Assembly (NCBI GenBank): GCA_965219515.1
Contig: OZ244776.1
Coordinates: forward strand, 2,232,001-2,296,000
Reading direction: 5' to 3'
Length of the DNA: 64,000 bases
DNA from: Ilyomonas sp965219515
GTDB taxonomy: Bacteria; Bacteroidota; Bacteroidia; Chitinophagales; Chitinophagaceae
Part shown: piece by piece, positions 52,588 through 61,261 of the stretch
Layout: the number at the start of each line of letters is the position of its first letter
Position numbering within the stretch: the first letter of the stretch is position 1
Position numbers and translations under genes: made by a program
Notes under the pieces: model-generated
What the model was told of the DNA's origin: nothing
The model's input: the letters and a program-made list of their open reading frames with translations, nothing else
Databases searched by the model: none

Positions 52588-54762
52588 TTAATAATGTATT
52601 ACCGAAACCCTTACGGTTCCTGTGCCTGGAGTAATAGCTCCTCCCGAAGGATTATAATATCGAACGGTAACAATATTGGTGGCTGAAACGTAAGCTAAAA
52701 AAACTCCTGCAATCGTAGTAAAGGTTCCCTGCAGTCCCAAAGAAACCGCGTCTCCAACAGCAGCACCAGCAACATTTATCGTAGTGGTAGAAGAAGCGCC
52801 TCCCCCGGTACTGCCGAAAGTGAGAGAGCCCGAAGCGGTAAGTGATCTTGTGAGGACGTAACGAACACCGCCTGAAGTTCCATAGTAATTGGTACCATCA
52901 TATTCTACCGCACCATTTTCTGCTGTTGTGAGGTTGGTGCCTGCTGTAAATTTTAATGGCGCCGTGGTTGCCGTTGCAGTTCCGGCTTTTAAATGCAAAA
53001 CAGCACTGTTTATAGATTGACCGATGCTTACTTTACCTTGTACAAGTAAACCATTGGCTGGTGCTGCAGCATTACGATAGCCGGTACCAATAGCCATATT
53101 ATTATTTGCCCAAACATAAGAAGCAGATGGATTGGCATTTGTAAAATCGGCACCTAAAATTATACTCGATTTCGGATCGGAGCCAACGCCTAACAATAAC
53201 GGTGCTCGGGAACTATTATTCCCGTTGATGCCATCAACCAAAGTAAGGCCGCCTGTAGATGAATATCTTGTAAAAATACCGCCTGCTGTTCCCAGATAGT
53301 CAGCATCGCCAAGCCACAACTGTTTGTTATTGGTTTGGTTATAACCTAATGTTATCTGAAAACCTGTACCCCCGTTTGCGCCTGCAATTGAACTACCGGT
53401 AAACCGCATTCCTCTTGCATTTATGGTTGAACCGCCGGACTGGTTGATGGTAAAATCCGAACTTGGTGCGTTGGTACCAATCCCAAGTCTGCTGTTGTTA
53501 TAATCCCAGACAAACGATACATCGTTTTCGCTCAGTAAGCCACCGGAGCCGATATAGGGAACCGACCCGGCAGTAAATGATGAAAAAGCAGGAGCTGATG
53601 AAAACACTTTTTGTCCCGCAATGTTTTGAGCTGTAGTTGTAAGAAGACCTCTTTCTGTAAAAGAAGCATCCGGCAAATTAAATGTATGCGTTGTACCGGA
53701 TGAAACGATATTAAAATCGCTTCCTGATGTGCCCGTTGCAAAGGTTTGCGTAGTTGCGGTAAGCCCGTTAAGTGAAGCAATTACATTTGATGCGTTTGCA
53801 AAGGTTGAAAGCGGCAGTTTTCTTACCAGCCCGCTTGTTATTGTCAGCAGACTATCGGCCGATGTATTGGTGCCTGCGGTTACACCTAACAGCGTTAGCG
53901 GATTGGCGCCTACCACATGCAGCGGCGTGGCAGGTGCAGCCGTACCAATACCCAGATACCCGTTTTTATTGATGGAAGTTAAAACACCGCCTGCCGAATT
54001 ACGCCAGTTGGTTAAGTTGGCGGTTTGTGTTGCAGAATTAGCCTGTATAGCCAGCGGAATACTGGCATCCCGTTGCCCCTGCACCACCACACCAATTCCG
54101 GAATACGTTGTACTGCCAATAAAAGGCGGAAAAGTACCGGTAAGCCTGTCTCCGGCTAACACCGTGGCAAAATAAGAACCCATCTGAAGTGCACGATATC
54201 CGCCACCTTGCCAAAAAATATCGCCGCCATCTCCGGCAATTCTGAAATCGCCACTGCCTGCTGTGTTGGTAAATAATAGCTGTGATAAGCTGCCGGTGCG
54301 GCGAATTTCCAGTGTGTCTTTTATAACAACCTGTGTTGTTGGGTTTGTAATCCCTATACCCATTCTTCCCAAACTATCAATTACCATACGCTCTACATTG
54401 TTTGTACGAAACCGCAGGCTTTTCAAATCTTTATTGCCTAAAAAATTTGTTCCGGAATTTATATTTTCATTTCCTGCCAGCGACCATGCGTTTCCGTTTA
54501 CATTCAAAGCTACCCAGCCCGTATCGCGGCGCATATACAGCAACGAGTCGGTGGTGTTAAAAACAATCAGTCCTTTGGCTGCATTGGCAATGGCGTTCAT
54601 TTCACTTTGCGTAAGGCGCGGCGGCAAAAAGCCTTTTGTGTTTCCTGATATCTGAAGCATCGCACTGTTATCGGGTGCTGTGTTGCTGCCTACATTCATT
54701 TGCGCGTTTGCTGCATTATAAGTTGTGATGATAAACAAAAGAGAAATGATAAAATACTTCAT
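52588..54762 (-). CDS. Repeat-rich exported protein, tail-fibre-like (paralogue A)
   Basis: 724 residues. Signal peptide MKYFIISLLFIITTYNAANAQ, then MNVGSNTAPDNSAMLQISGNTKGFLPPRLTQSEMNAI, which is shared almost exactly with the upstream paralogue. The body is low-complexity Gly/Ser/Thr/Asn-rich with GIGT/LGIGT-type repeats, and the C-terminus has LHLKAGTATATTAPLKFTAGT...GAVEYDGTNYY, a motif of phage tail-fibre-like and Bacteroidota fibre proteins. No peptidase S74 chaperone domain is seen. It is likely a surface fibre or adhesin; the function is inferred from composition only. Confidence 0.68.
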   Translation of the reverse strand: MKYFIISLLFIITTYNAANAQMNVGSNTAPDNSAMLQISGNTKGFLPPRLTQSEMNAIANAAKGLIVFNTTDSLLYMRRDTGWVALNVNGNAWSLAGNENINSGTNFLGNKDLKSLRFRTNNVERMVIDSLGRMGIGITNPTTQVVIKDTLEIRRTGSLSQLLFTNTAGSGDFRIAGDGGDIFWQGGGYRALQMGSYFATVLAGDRLTGTFPPFIGSTTYSGIGVVVQGQRDASIPLAIQANSATQTANLTNWRNSAGGVLTSINKNGYLGIGTAAPATPLHVVGANPLTLLGVTAGTNTSADSLLTITSGLVRKLPLSTFANASNVIASLNGLTATTQTFATGTSGSDFNIVSSGTTHTFNLPDASFTERGLLTTTAQNIAGQKVFSSAPAFSSFTAGSVPYIGSGGLLSENDVSFVWDYNNSRLGIGTNAPSSDFTINQSGGSTINARGMRFTGSSIAGANGGTGFQITLGYNQTNNKQLWLGDADYLGTAGGIFTRYSSTGGLTLVDGINGNNSSRAPLLLGVGSDPKSSIILGADFTNANPSASYVWANNNMAIGTGYRNAAAPANGLLVQGKVSIGQSINSAVLHLKAGTATATTAPLKFTAGTNLTTAENGAVEYDGTNYYGTSGGVRYVLTRSLTASGSLTFGSTGGGASSTTTINVAGAAVGDAVSLGLQGTFTTIAGVFLAYVSATNIVTVRYYNPSGGAITPGTGTVRVSVIHY
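54537..54626. repeat. 90-base identical segment shared with 56951-57040
   Basis: Bases 54537-54626 match 56951-57040 without a mismatch (offset 2414), inside the N-terminal coding parts of the two fibre-like paralogues. High similarity continues on both sides, while the central coding regions have diverged. Confidence 0.85.
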
Positions 54763-54833
54763 GAGATGCTGATAACTGACTTAGATAAACAAATACCGGA
54801 TGAAATCTTTATGTTTTGTCCCTCCTGAAGGCA

Positions 54834-57176
54834 TTAATATTTTATTATTGAAACTCTGAATACACCAGATGTAGCCGTAGTAGCCGTTGCTGAATAATTG
54901 TATAGCTTTACTGTAACAACACCAGCAGCAGAAACATAAGCATTAAAGACACCGGTAACATTATTAAAAGCTGTTGGTATTCCTAAACTGACTACATCAC
55001 CGGCGACTGCATTATTTACTGATATGGTTAAAGTAGCAGCCGAATTAGCCGCAACGCTTGGAAAATTTAATGTTGCTGTAGCTGTCAGTGTTTTTGCCAC
55101 CGTGTAGCGAACCGTACCTGATGTAGCAAAATAGTTTGTACCGTCAAATTCTACGGCGCCTGCTTCAGGCGTGCTCATATTGATGCCGGCAGTAAATTTT
55201 AAAGGCGCCGTAGTAGCCGTTGTGGTACCGGCTTTCAGATGCAGGGCAGCCGTTGGAACAAAAGAACCAATGCTTACATTACCAATGCGGAAAGAGGAAT
55301 TGCTGCCTGTTCCGAAAGCGCCAATTACCAGGGTAGGGCCTCCGGCTACATCGTCCGGTTGTCCGAACTGCCATTCGGTATTATTACCGGCTAATTTTAT
55401 ACTGCTGCCGCCGGTGCGGGTTTCAAACCTGATGTTACTTGTTATTTGAGAAGCTACACTAGCGCCGGTTCGGAAAATGAAATCCACAAGATAAGCGCCG
55501 CTGGATGCTCCTATCGTTTCGAAAATAGCACCATTCTCACCATTTCGGTTTCTGAGCCGCAACGTAGTTGGTCCGTAGGTATCGCCATCCTGGCGCATCG
55601 CCAGTTCTTTTGTTGTTCTCACCGTACCAGAAGTGGCATCACCGATTTTTATATCACCGGCTGTTCCCGTTTCCGTACTGGTTCCGTTCACTATTCTCAT
55701 GCGCTCGGTTCCGTTTGCTTTCAGCACTAAATCCTGCGCATCGGTTGTACCAATAAAATTTGTAGTAGCTAAAGTACCTGCATTGCCGGTGGTTGACCAG
55801 GCATTGGCTGTATTTGCTTTGTTATTAAACGTATTCCAGTCTGTTTGCGAAAGATAGCCATCAGTTGTAGAAGAGGCTGTTCCCAGTTTCGTTTTTATGG
55901 TTGCTGTTGTTTCATCGCCTGTATTTGTGCCGGATAAATTAGCTCCCGTTACGGTTCCAGTTGCTGCCACGCTTGTTGGCGTGATAGCGCCTAAGGTTAA
56001 ACTGATGGCTGGCGTACTGCTGGCATTGGCTACGGTTCCTGACACACCGTTGGCTGACGTTACCGATACCGAAGTAACGGTGCCGGGGTTGGTATTGGTT
56101 CCCGGCGGTACAGCGAAGGTGCCATCGGCTCTTAAAAAAGAGGTTGTATTGCTTGTTGTACCAGGCACCAAACCTTTGGCGCTGCCAAATACATTGAGCA
56201 GGGCGGTTGCCTGCGTTGCCGTAATGTCTGCCGGTGCAGCCGCAGCACCGGTGTTGTTGGCTTTAAAGGTATTGGCAGCCATGGTGGCAAGTTTGGCATT
56301 GGTTACAACGCCGTTGCTGATGGTGGTGGCAGCCAATCCTGCCGTGCTTGTGACATCTCCTGTTAAAGCCGGTAATGAAGTAGCATTCAGCACGCCGGTA
56401 ATATTTGACGCCGTGCCCGTTGTATTTTGATTTAATATTGGAAAATCTGCCGGTGCTGCCGTAGTAAGTGCCCCGGTACCGTTTGTTGATCTTACAATAC
56501 CGGTTGTATTGCCTGCCGTTCCCGGCGAATAATCGGTTCCGGAAGCAGCGGCAGACAAGGCTGTTCCATTGCCTTTTACCATGCCCGTTACCGTTGTCTT
56601 CATCGTGATGGCGGGGGTGGTGGTTGCATTGGCTACCGTTGCCGCAAAACCGTTGGCACTTGCTACCGAAACCGATTTTACCGAGCCGGAACCAAAGGTG
56701 GCAACGGGCAGTTTTCTTACCAGCCCGTTTGTAATGGTAAGCAAACTGTCGGACGATGTGTTTGTGCCGTTTTGTACGCCATCTAAGGTTAACGGATTAA
56801 CACCTACCACATGCAAAGTGGTGGATGGCGCGGAAGTACCAATGCCTACATTGCCGCCGTTCGCATTATATATATTATCGCTGCTCTTCAGCCTCAGCCA
56901 CTGCTGCTCATCGGCAGACAAAGCAACCCAGCCTGTATCGCGGCGCATGTACAGCAACGAGTCGGTGGTGTTAAAAACAATCAGTCCTTTGGCTGCATTG
57001 GCAATGGCGTTCATTTCACTTTGCGTAAGGCGCGGCGGCAGAAAGCCTTTGGCTGTGCCGGATACCTGCAGCATCGCACTGTTATCGGGAGCTGTATTGC
57101 TTCCTACATTCATTTGCGCATCGGCTGCAATGGTAACAAAGAAGACAAAAGACAAAACGAAGAGTAACTGTTTCAT
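54834..57176 (-). CDS. Repeat-rich exported protein, tail-fibre-like (paralogue B)
   Basis: 780 residues. Signal peptide ending VTIAADAQ, then the same MNVGSNTAPDNSAMLQVSG...GFLPPRLTQSEMNA segment as paralogue A. The middle (about residues 170-480) is composed of Thr/Gly/Ala-rich repeats such as VKSVSVASANGFAATVANAT and VTSVSVTSANGVSGTVANAS. The end repeats LHLKAGTTTATTAPLKFTAG. It lies 72 bases upstream of paralogue A on the same strand and was probably formed by tandem duplication. Surface fibre or adhesin role is inferred. Confidence 0.68.
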   Translation of the reverse strand: MKQLLFVLSFVFFVTIAADAQMNVGSNTAPDNSAMLQVSGTAKGFLPPRLTQSEMNAIANAAKGLIVFNTTDSLLYMRRDTGWVALSADEQQWLRLKSSDNIYNANGGNVGIGTSAPSTTLHVVGVNPLTLDGVQNGTNTSSDSLLTITNGLVRKLPVATFGSGSVKSVSVASANGFAATVANATTTPAITMKTTVTGMVKGNGTALSAAASGTDYSPGTAGNTTGIVRSTNGTGALTTAAPADFPILNQNTTGTASNITGVLNATSLPALTGDVTSTAGLAATTISNGVVTNAKLATMAANTFKANNTGAAAAPADITATQATALLNVFGSAKGLVPGTTSNTTSFLRADGTFAVPPGTNTNPGTVTSVSVTSANGVSGTVANASSTPAISLTLGAITPTSVAATGTVTGANLSGTNTGDETTATIKTKLGTASSTTDGYLSQTDWNTFNNKANTANAWSTTGNAGTLATTNFIGTTDAQDLVLKANGTERMRIVNGTSTETGTAGDIKIGDATSGTVRTTKELAMRQDGDTYGPTTLRLRNRNGENGAIFETIGASSGAYLVDFIFRTGASVASQITSNIRFETRTGGSSIKLAGNNTEWQFGQPDDVAGGPTLVIGAFGTGSNSSFRIGNVSIGSFVPTAALHLKAGTTTATTAPLKFTAGINMSTPEAGAVEFDGTNYFATSGTVRYTVAKTLTATATLNFPSVAANSAATLTISVNNAVAGDVVSLGIPTAFNNVTGVFNAYVSAAGVVTVKLYNYSATATTATSGVFRVSIIKY

Positions 57177-58162
57177 AGCGTATAAATTGGCAGTGTTTCA
57201 TAAAAAAATTCCGCAAAAAACCATATCTGATTAGAAATCATATTTTTAACTAACCGGTTGATAAAACAGGGAATGTGCAGAAAAGATTTTGTGTTGGTAT
57301 GTAATATAAAATGCAAAAGACTTTGGATATATTCTGATAAACTGCAGAAACGTTGAATTGGAATTCCTGAAACAGTCGTGTTTTTTATATAAAATATGCA
57401 AAGCGATTGCTTTGATATAACAATTTATTTTTTCAATTGCTGCAACAAATTTATAACGGACGTCTTATTTTTTTCCTTAAAAAGCTTTAAGGAAATGATT
57501 AAAATTTTTTAAGTTTTGAAAGGGTTTTGCTGCCTGTTTCAGAATTGGAATTATAAGAAAAGAAGCTTAAAAAAGCAATGGAACAATGTTATAACACAAT
57601 GGTGTTTTGCCGTCAGACTATTACAATAGGTTTAATACCAGCCGGATATTGAAGATAGTTGAAAGTAAAACATTGAAAGTTAGGCCGGCATTATATTTTG
57701 ATGTTATAAATCATATTGATTTTATTACCCGTATGGTATAACAAAAACCTGACAAAAAAGAAAAAATACAAACCATCGAAAAATTGATTTTCCCCGGCTA
57801 AATGTATTGTATATACATGCCTTGAACTCTTCACTCTGAAGTCACTTTTTGATAAGCAGTATTTACCGATGGCAGTGCCGCATGCTTCTTTGTACACCAG
57901 GTATTTTTTTTGCATAAAGCTGTTTTATAAGGCCGGGATATTTACGCGTCATTAAATCCGCTCCTGTTGGCGCACACACCTGACAGGCTGCATAAGAATT
58001 TGTAAACATCATTCCTTCATCAGTTTATCAATGTTGGGAATTTCGTAAAATAAATTGCCGGAGGCGATATTATAATTACATAAAGCGTGAACGCTTCGCA
58101 TAACCGAAATTATTTTTCGGACAACCGTTTAATTCACTTACCCATTATGCAAAAACGGCAAA
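57177..58162. other. Intergenic region without recognised genes
   Basis: About 985 bases, AT-rich. A 74-codon minus-strand frame at 57691-57915 is Phe/Lys-rich, resembles nothing known and is probably not a gene. A few small hairpins are present (e.g. AAGCGTgaACGCTT near 58082-58096 and CCGAAAttatTTTTCGG near 58106-58122), and a 30-codon frame ending NLFYEIPNIDKLMKE (58045-58110 region, minus) may be a gene relic. The half nearest 57.2 kb should contain the promoter for the fibre-gene cluster, but no clear TAnnTTTG box is seen. Confidence 0.4.
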
Positions 58163-59485
58163 TTAATTTATCATTGCCTTTATCTTTTCAATAACAACCT
58201 GTCTTTGCGGATTAAACTCAGAAGATGCCATATAGTTTTTCAAACTATACAACAACTGCTTTGCTTCCGGTCTTTTATCCTGATCTGTTACAAGGTCAAT
58301 GCCTGAGACAATTAATTTTCCTTTGCCAACTGCACATTCAAAAACCAATGCAAGAGGGCGAGCCGTAACCCAGTCATCAATCACTCTTACAATTGGTTTT
58401 AGCCCGGCAGCTACGGAATCAAGCAGTATAACATCAGAATGGCTCATCGCATCCCACCATTGCCAGTTGCTGTAATATTCTGTGGGAAAATATTGCAGCG
58501 CCGGATGCTTTGGATTTACCAAAACGCCCAATGTATTGGGAGCTTGGCCATGCGTCCAGGCAGTGTTCCAAAAGATGCTTGAAAACCCTGTATTTACATC
58601 ACCGCCATTCTGCGGCTTTACAGTTCCTTTTTTTAACGTCAACAATACTTTACCGCCATTGTTAAGTGTTTCGATTGCTTTCGCATCCAGATTTTGCGTT
58701 GTGATGATATTATCAACTTTGGGTAGCGATGCCGGATATACGAACAATTCCCATGAGTTTTGAAAATTGCCTACCGTGATTGTTAGAAATACCTGAGTGG
58801 CTTTGGTGAGAGAAGAAAGCGATTGTCTGATTTTGCCCAACTGAATGCCATTGCCTAAAGGAATATCAATTTCAGGAAAATGCCCTTCGAATAAAATTTT
58901 TCCCGAAGCCTCTTTAATTGTCCATGATGGAGCTACGTTATGTAAGGGGCTTTCGCCAAAATTCGCAATTTCAACAGGTACCATCAGGTCTTCATTATTC
59001 TGATAGATCATTTTAGATAGCCTGGCTAAAGGAACTGTTGAATTGCAAAAATTGCTGTATTCTTTACTGGTAATATATCCTTTATCCTGCCAAAAATCAT
59101 TTAAAAAGATATAAGGGAACCGGCAGGTGCTGCAGACTTCTTCTTTTGTAAGTCTGTTTGCTAAAGTGCAGATATAGTTGTCGAGGTCATCTAAAGTTTT
59201 AAACAGCCTGTTTGTAAAGTCTCTTTTAAATTTTGCCCATATATTTTCTGCCGGATTTAATTCAGGGCTATCGGGAGGCAGAAATATGAGTATTATATTT
59301 TCCGGTATGGATAATATGTGAGCTTTATGAAAAGCACCATTATCAAGCACCATTATTTTAAGCTCTGTGGGGTTTATTAAAGCGAAGGCATCAAGAAAGA
59401 GTTGAAATGTTTGTCCGTTGCAAAACGGCATTTCTAAAAGGAAGTGATCGCCGGTAAGGGGAGAAAATGCACCGAAAAGATACAA
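58163..59485 (-). pseudogene. Chimera: IS630 transposase C-terminal part fused to the C-terminal part of a GH2-like glycoside hydrolase
   Basis: One frame of 440 residues from 59485; the transposase reading itself enters from about 59613. Residues 1-135 are the DDE half of an IS630 transposase (MVLDNGAFHKAH with catalytic Asp, LPPDSPELNPAENIW with catalytic Glu, ending STCRFPYIFLNDFW). From about QDKGYITSKEYSNFCNSTVPLARL onward it reads as the C-terminal third of a Bacteroidota GH2/sugar-binding protein (VPVEIANFGE, ASGKILFEGHFPEI, a GGKVLLTLKKG segment and GKGKLIVSGIDLV). The GH2 N-terminal and catalytic domains are missing. The two halves join in frame around 59085. I read this as a deletion scar, not a functional fusion. 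Confidence 0.65.
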
Positions 59486-60204
59486 GGATTTAAATACTTG
59501 CTGAAAGGAACAAACAGGTTTTATACCTTTAGCAGTAAGTGCTTTACCATTTTTTGTAAATAAACCAAAGCGGCTTTCATCCTGAAAATAAAGGTTTATT
59601 TCTTTGAATTTTTCCTGCTTTGTTTCATAGACCTGGCGGCAGGTCTGGCTGAAGTTTTTTTAAAAGCGCTTACGGCATCTTCATTTTTATTAATGTGGCT
59701 TTTACGGGCAACTTTTACTTTGGAACCAAAGTGCTTAATGCTGTATTTAAGCAGGGTATTATATTTAACCTGTTTGTTAAACTCTTTTTCCACCCAGGCC
59801 AGTAATTCTACATATCCTCTCAAGCCGCCTGTGGGATCTTTTAATTTTTGCTCAATAGCATGATGTTCTTCATTTGTAAATACAGATGGCTTAAATCCGG
59901 TTCTGTTATGTGTGCAAATTGCATCTATACCGCCATTGGCATAAAGCATGCGCCAGGATTGAACACTATTATGATTAACGCCAACCAGGTCAGCGAGCTC
60001 TCTTTTGGATATGCCTGCCGGCGCTGATTTTTTTATTTCCATCAGCACCCTGAGGCGGGGTGCTATCATGGGTGAGGTATTCTTTAAAAGAGCTTTTAAC
60101 GCCTTAAGAGATTCTTTAATTACAAGTTGTTTAGGTAATGACATAATTAATGATTTGTATTATAGTCCAAATATAAGGAAAAAAATAAATAATATATTGG
60201 ACTA
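59085..60204 (-). mobile_element. IS630-family insertion sequence, one end missing
   Basis: Two-frame IS630 organisation: a helix-turn-helix ORF (59596-60144) and a DDE ORF (about 59085-59613) joined by a -1 shift. The upstream end carries TTGGACTA at 60197-60204 and its inverted copy TAGTCCAA at 60163-60170. No matching inverted repeat is visible after the DDE half, where the coding sequence runs straight into a GH2 remnant, so the other end appears deleted. The upstream end lies inside a susC remnant. Confidence 0.72.
59596..60144 (-). CDS. IS630 transposase, N-terminal helix-turn-helix ORF
   Basis: 182 residues. A winged-helix/HTH region (SKRELADLVGVNHNSVQSWRMLYANGGIDAI) is typical of IS630 OrfA, followed by a second helical block (GYVELLAWVEKEFNKQVKYNTLLKYSIKHFGSKVKVARKSH) and a basic tail ending NSKK. 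The DDE part continues in the -1 frame from the A-rich stretch GGAAAAATTC at about 59604-59613 (QEKFKEINLYFQDESRFG). This overlap suits programmed -1 frameshifting, which is known in this family. Confidence 0.82.
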   Translation of the reverse strand: MSLPKQLVIKESLKALKALLKNTSPMIAPRLRVLMEIKKSAPAGISKRELADLVGVNHNSVQSWRMLYANGGIDAICTHNRTGFKPSVFTNEEHHAIEQKLKDPTGGLRGYVELLAWVEKEFNKQVKYNTLLKYSIKHFGSKVKVARKSHINKNEDAVSAFKKTSARPAARSMKQSRKNSKK

Positions 60205-60970
60205 TTTATTACTTCATTTTGATATAACTGCGATGCTACCTCCTGTGTGCCCAAATAGGTACTGTATACCAGGCTGGTTTTACCAGACTTCCCTTTTTTT
60301 GTTGTTATCAGCACCACTCCGTTTGCAGCCCGCGTGCCATATATAGCTGCGGATGATGCATCTTTCAGCACCTCGATGGATTCAATGTCGCCGGGGCTAA
60401 GCGAGGAGGGATCAACACCGGGTTAACCCATCAATTACAAAAAGAACATCGTTGGAGCTATTGATTGAGCCGGCTCCGCGAATTTGTATTTTTATACCGC
60501 CGCCCGGCGCAGAGCTGGTTTGACTTACACTAACGCCTGCGGCGGCGCCGGTTAAAAGCTGGGCTGCATTGGTGTTTGTGCCGGGTGCAAAGTCTTCTTC
60601 TTTTACCCGCACTATCGCTCCTGTAAGATCTCTTTTTTCTGACTGCCATACCCCACTACCACCACTTCGTCCAGTTTGTTGCTTACGGTCGCCAGGCTTA
60701 TGTCAACCTGGTTTCGGTCGCCAACCGTAACTTCCTGTGTGGCAAAGCCGGTATAAGAAATAACAAGCCCGGAATTTTTACCGGCAACGGTTATTTCATA
60801 ATTTCCGCCGGTATTTGTTACAACGCCGTTGTTTGATTTTTTTTCCACGATACTGGCATCCGAAAGCAGGGCGCCATCTGGCGAGGTAACTTTACCGGTA
60901 ACCTTTACCTGGCAAAAAACAGTGTGAACCAACAAAATCGCAAGGATAAGCAGCAGTTTTTTTTATTCAT
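60205..60970 (-). pseudogene. Broken susC-type TonB-dependent receptor (N-terminal part)
   Basis: Minus-strand pieces read in order: a leader (MNKK...LLLILAILLVHTVFCQ), a carboxypeptidase-regulatory-like domain (VKVTGKVTSPDGALLSDASIV ... LDEVVVVGYGSQKK), the TonB plug (AAQLLTGAAAGVSVSQTSS, IQIRGAGSINSSNDVLFVIDGL, IEVLKDASSAAIYGTRAANGV). Single-base excesses disrupt the frame in three places, at the A8 run near 60957-60964, the A6 run near 60633-60640 and the TTAACCC near 60420. The gene is then cut by the IS630 end, so the barrel is absent. An intact SusC would be about 1000 residues and would import oligosaccharides with SusD. Confidence 0.82.
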
Positions 60971-61261
60971 TTCTCCGTTATTTTTTGTGTTTGGCAATTC
61001 GTATAAATAGCATTTAAAAGACGTTGCAGAAAAGGCAATACTTGTTGAGAGTATATATTTTCCGGCTAAAGCAATACGTTTTTGCAGAAGATAAAACTAT
61101 ACCGGTCTTTGTATAAAAAAATAAACAATCATATTGATTTGATAAACAATATTACTATCAGCAGTAAAATTCAAAACATTAGTGATGAAGGGCGTGCGCA
61201 CAAAGTTTTCAGGCTTACAAAACCTGTGCATTTGTAAGAAAATATGGAAATGGCAGTTTGG
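60971..61261. other. Intergenic region upstream of the susC remnant
   Basis: About 290 bases with no gene. It contains short repeated words (ATAAACAAT twice near 61120-61150) and a GGAG ribosome-binding-like site (minus strand, near 60975-60980) before the susC start. No clear promoter box can be assigned. Confidence 0.4.

Noticed and set aside
55897..57234. Plus-strand frames of 177 and 221 codons rich in Val/Ala/Leu/Pro
   Set aside because: They are antisense to the Thr/Gly/Ala-rich repeats of the fibre-like gene; the repeat composition keeps the opposite strand open.
57691..57915. 74-codon minus-strand frame as a gene
   Set aside because: AT-rich sequence, Phe-rich low-complexity composition, no family resemblance and no clear ribosome binding context.
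58163..59485. A genuine transposase-glycosidase fusion enzyme
   Set aside because: The GH2 catalytic domain is missing, there is no signal peptide, and the join coincides with a missing IS end, so a deletion scar is the simpler explanation.
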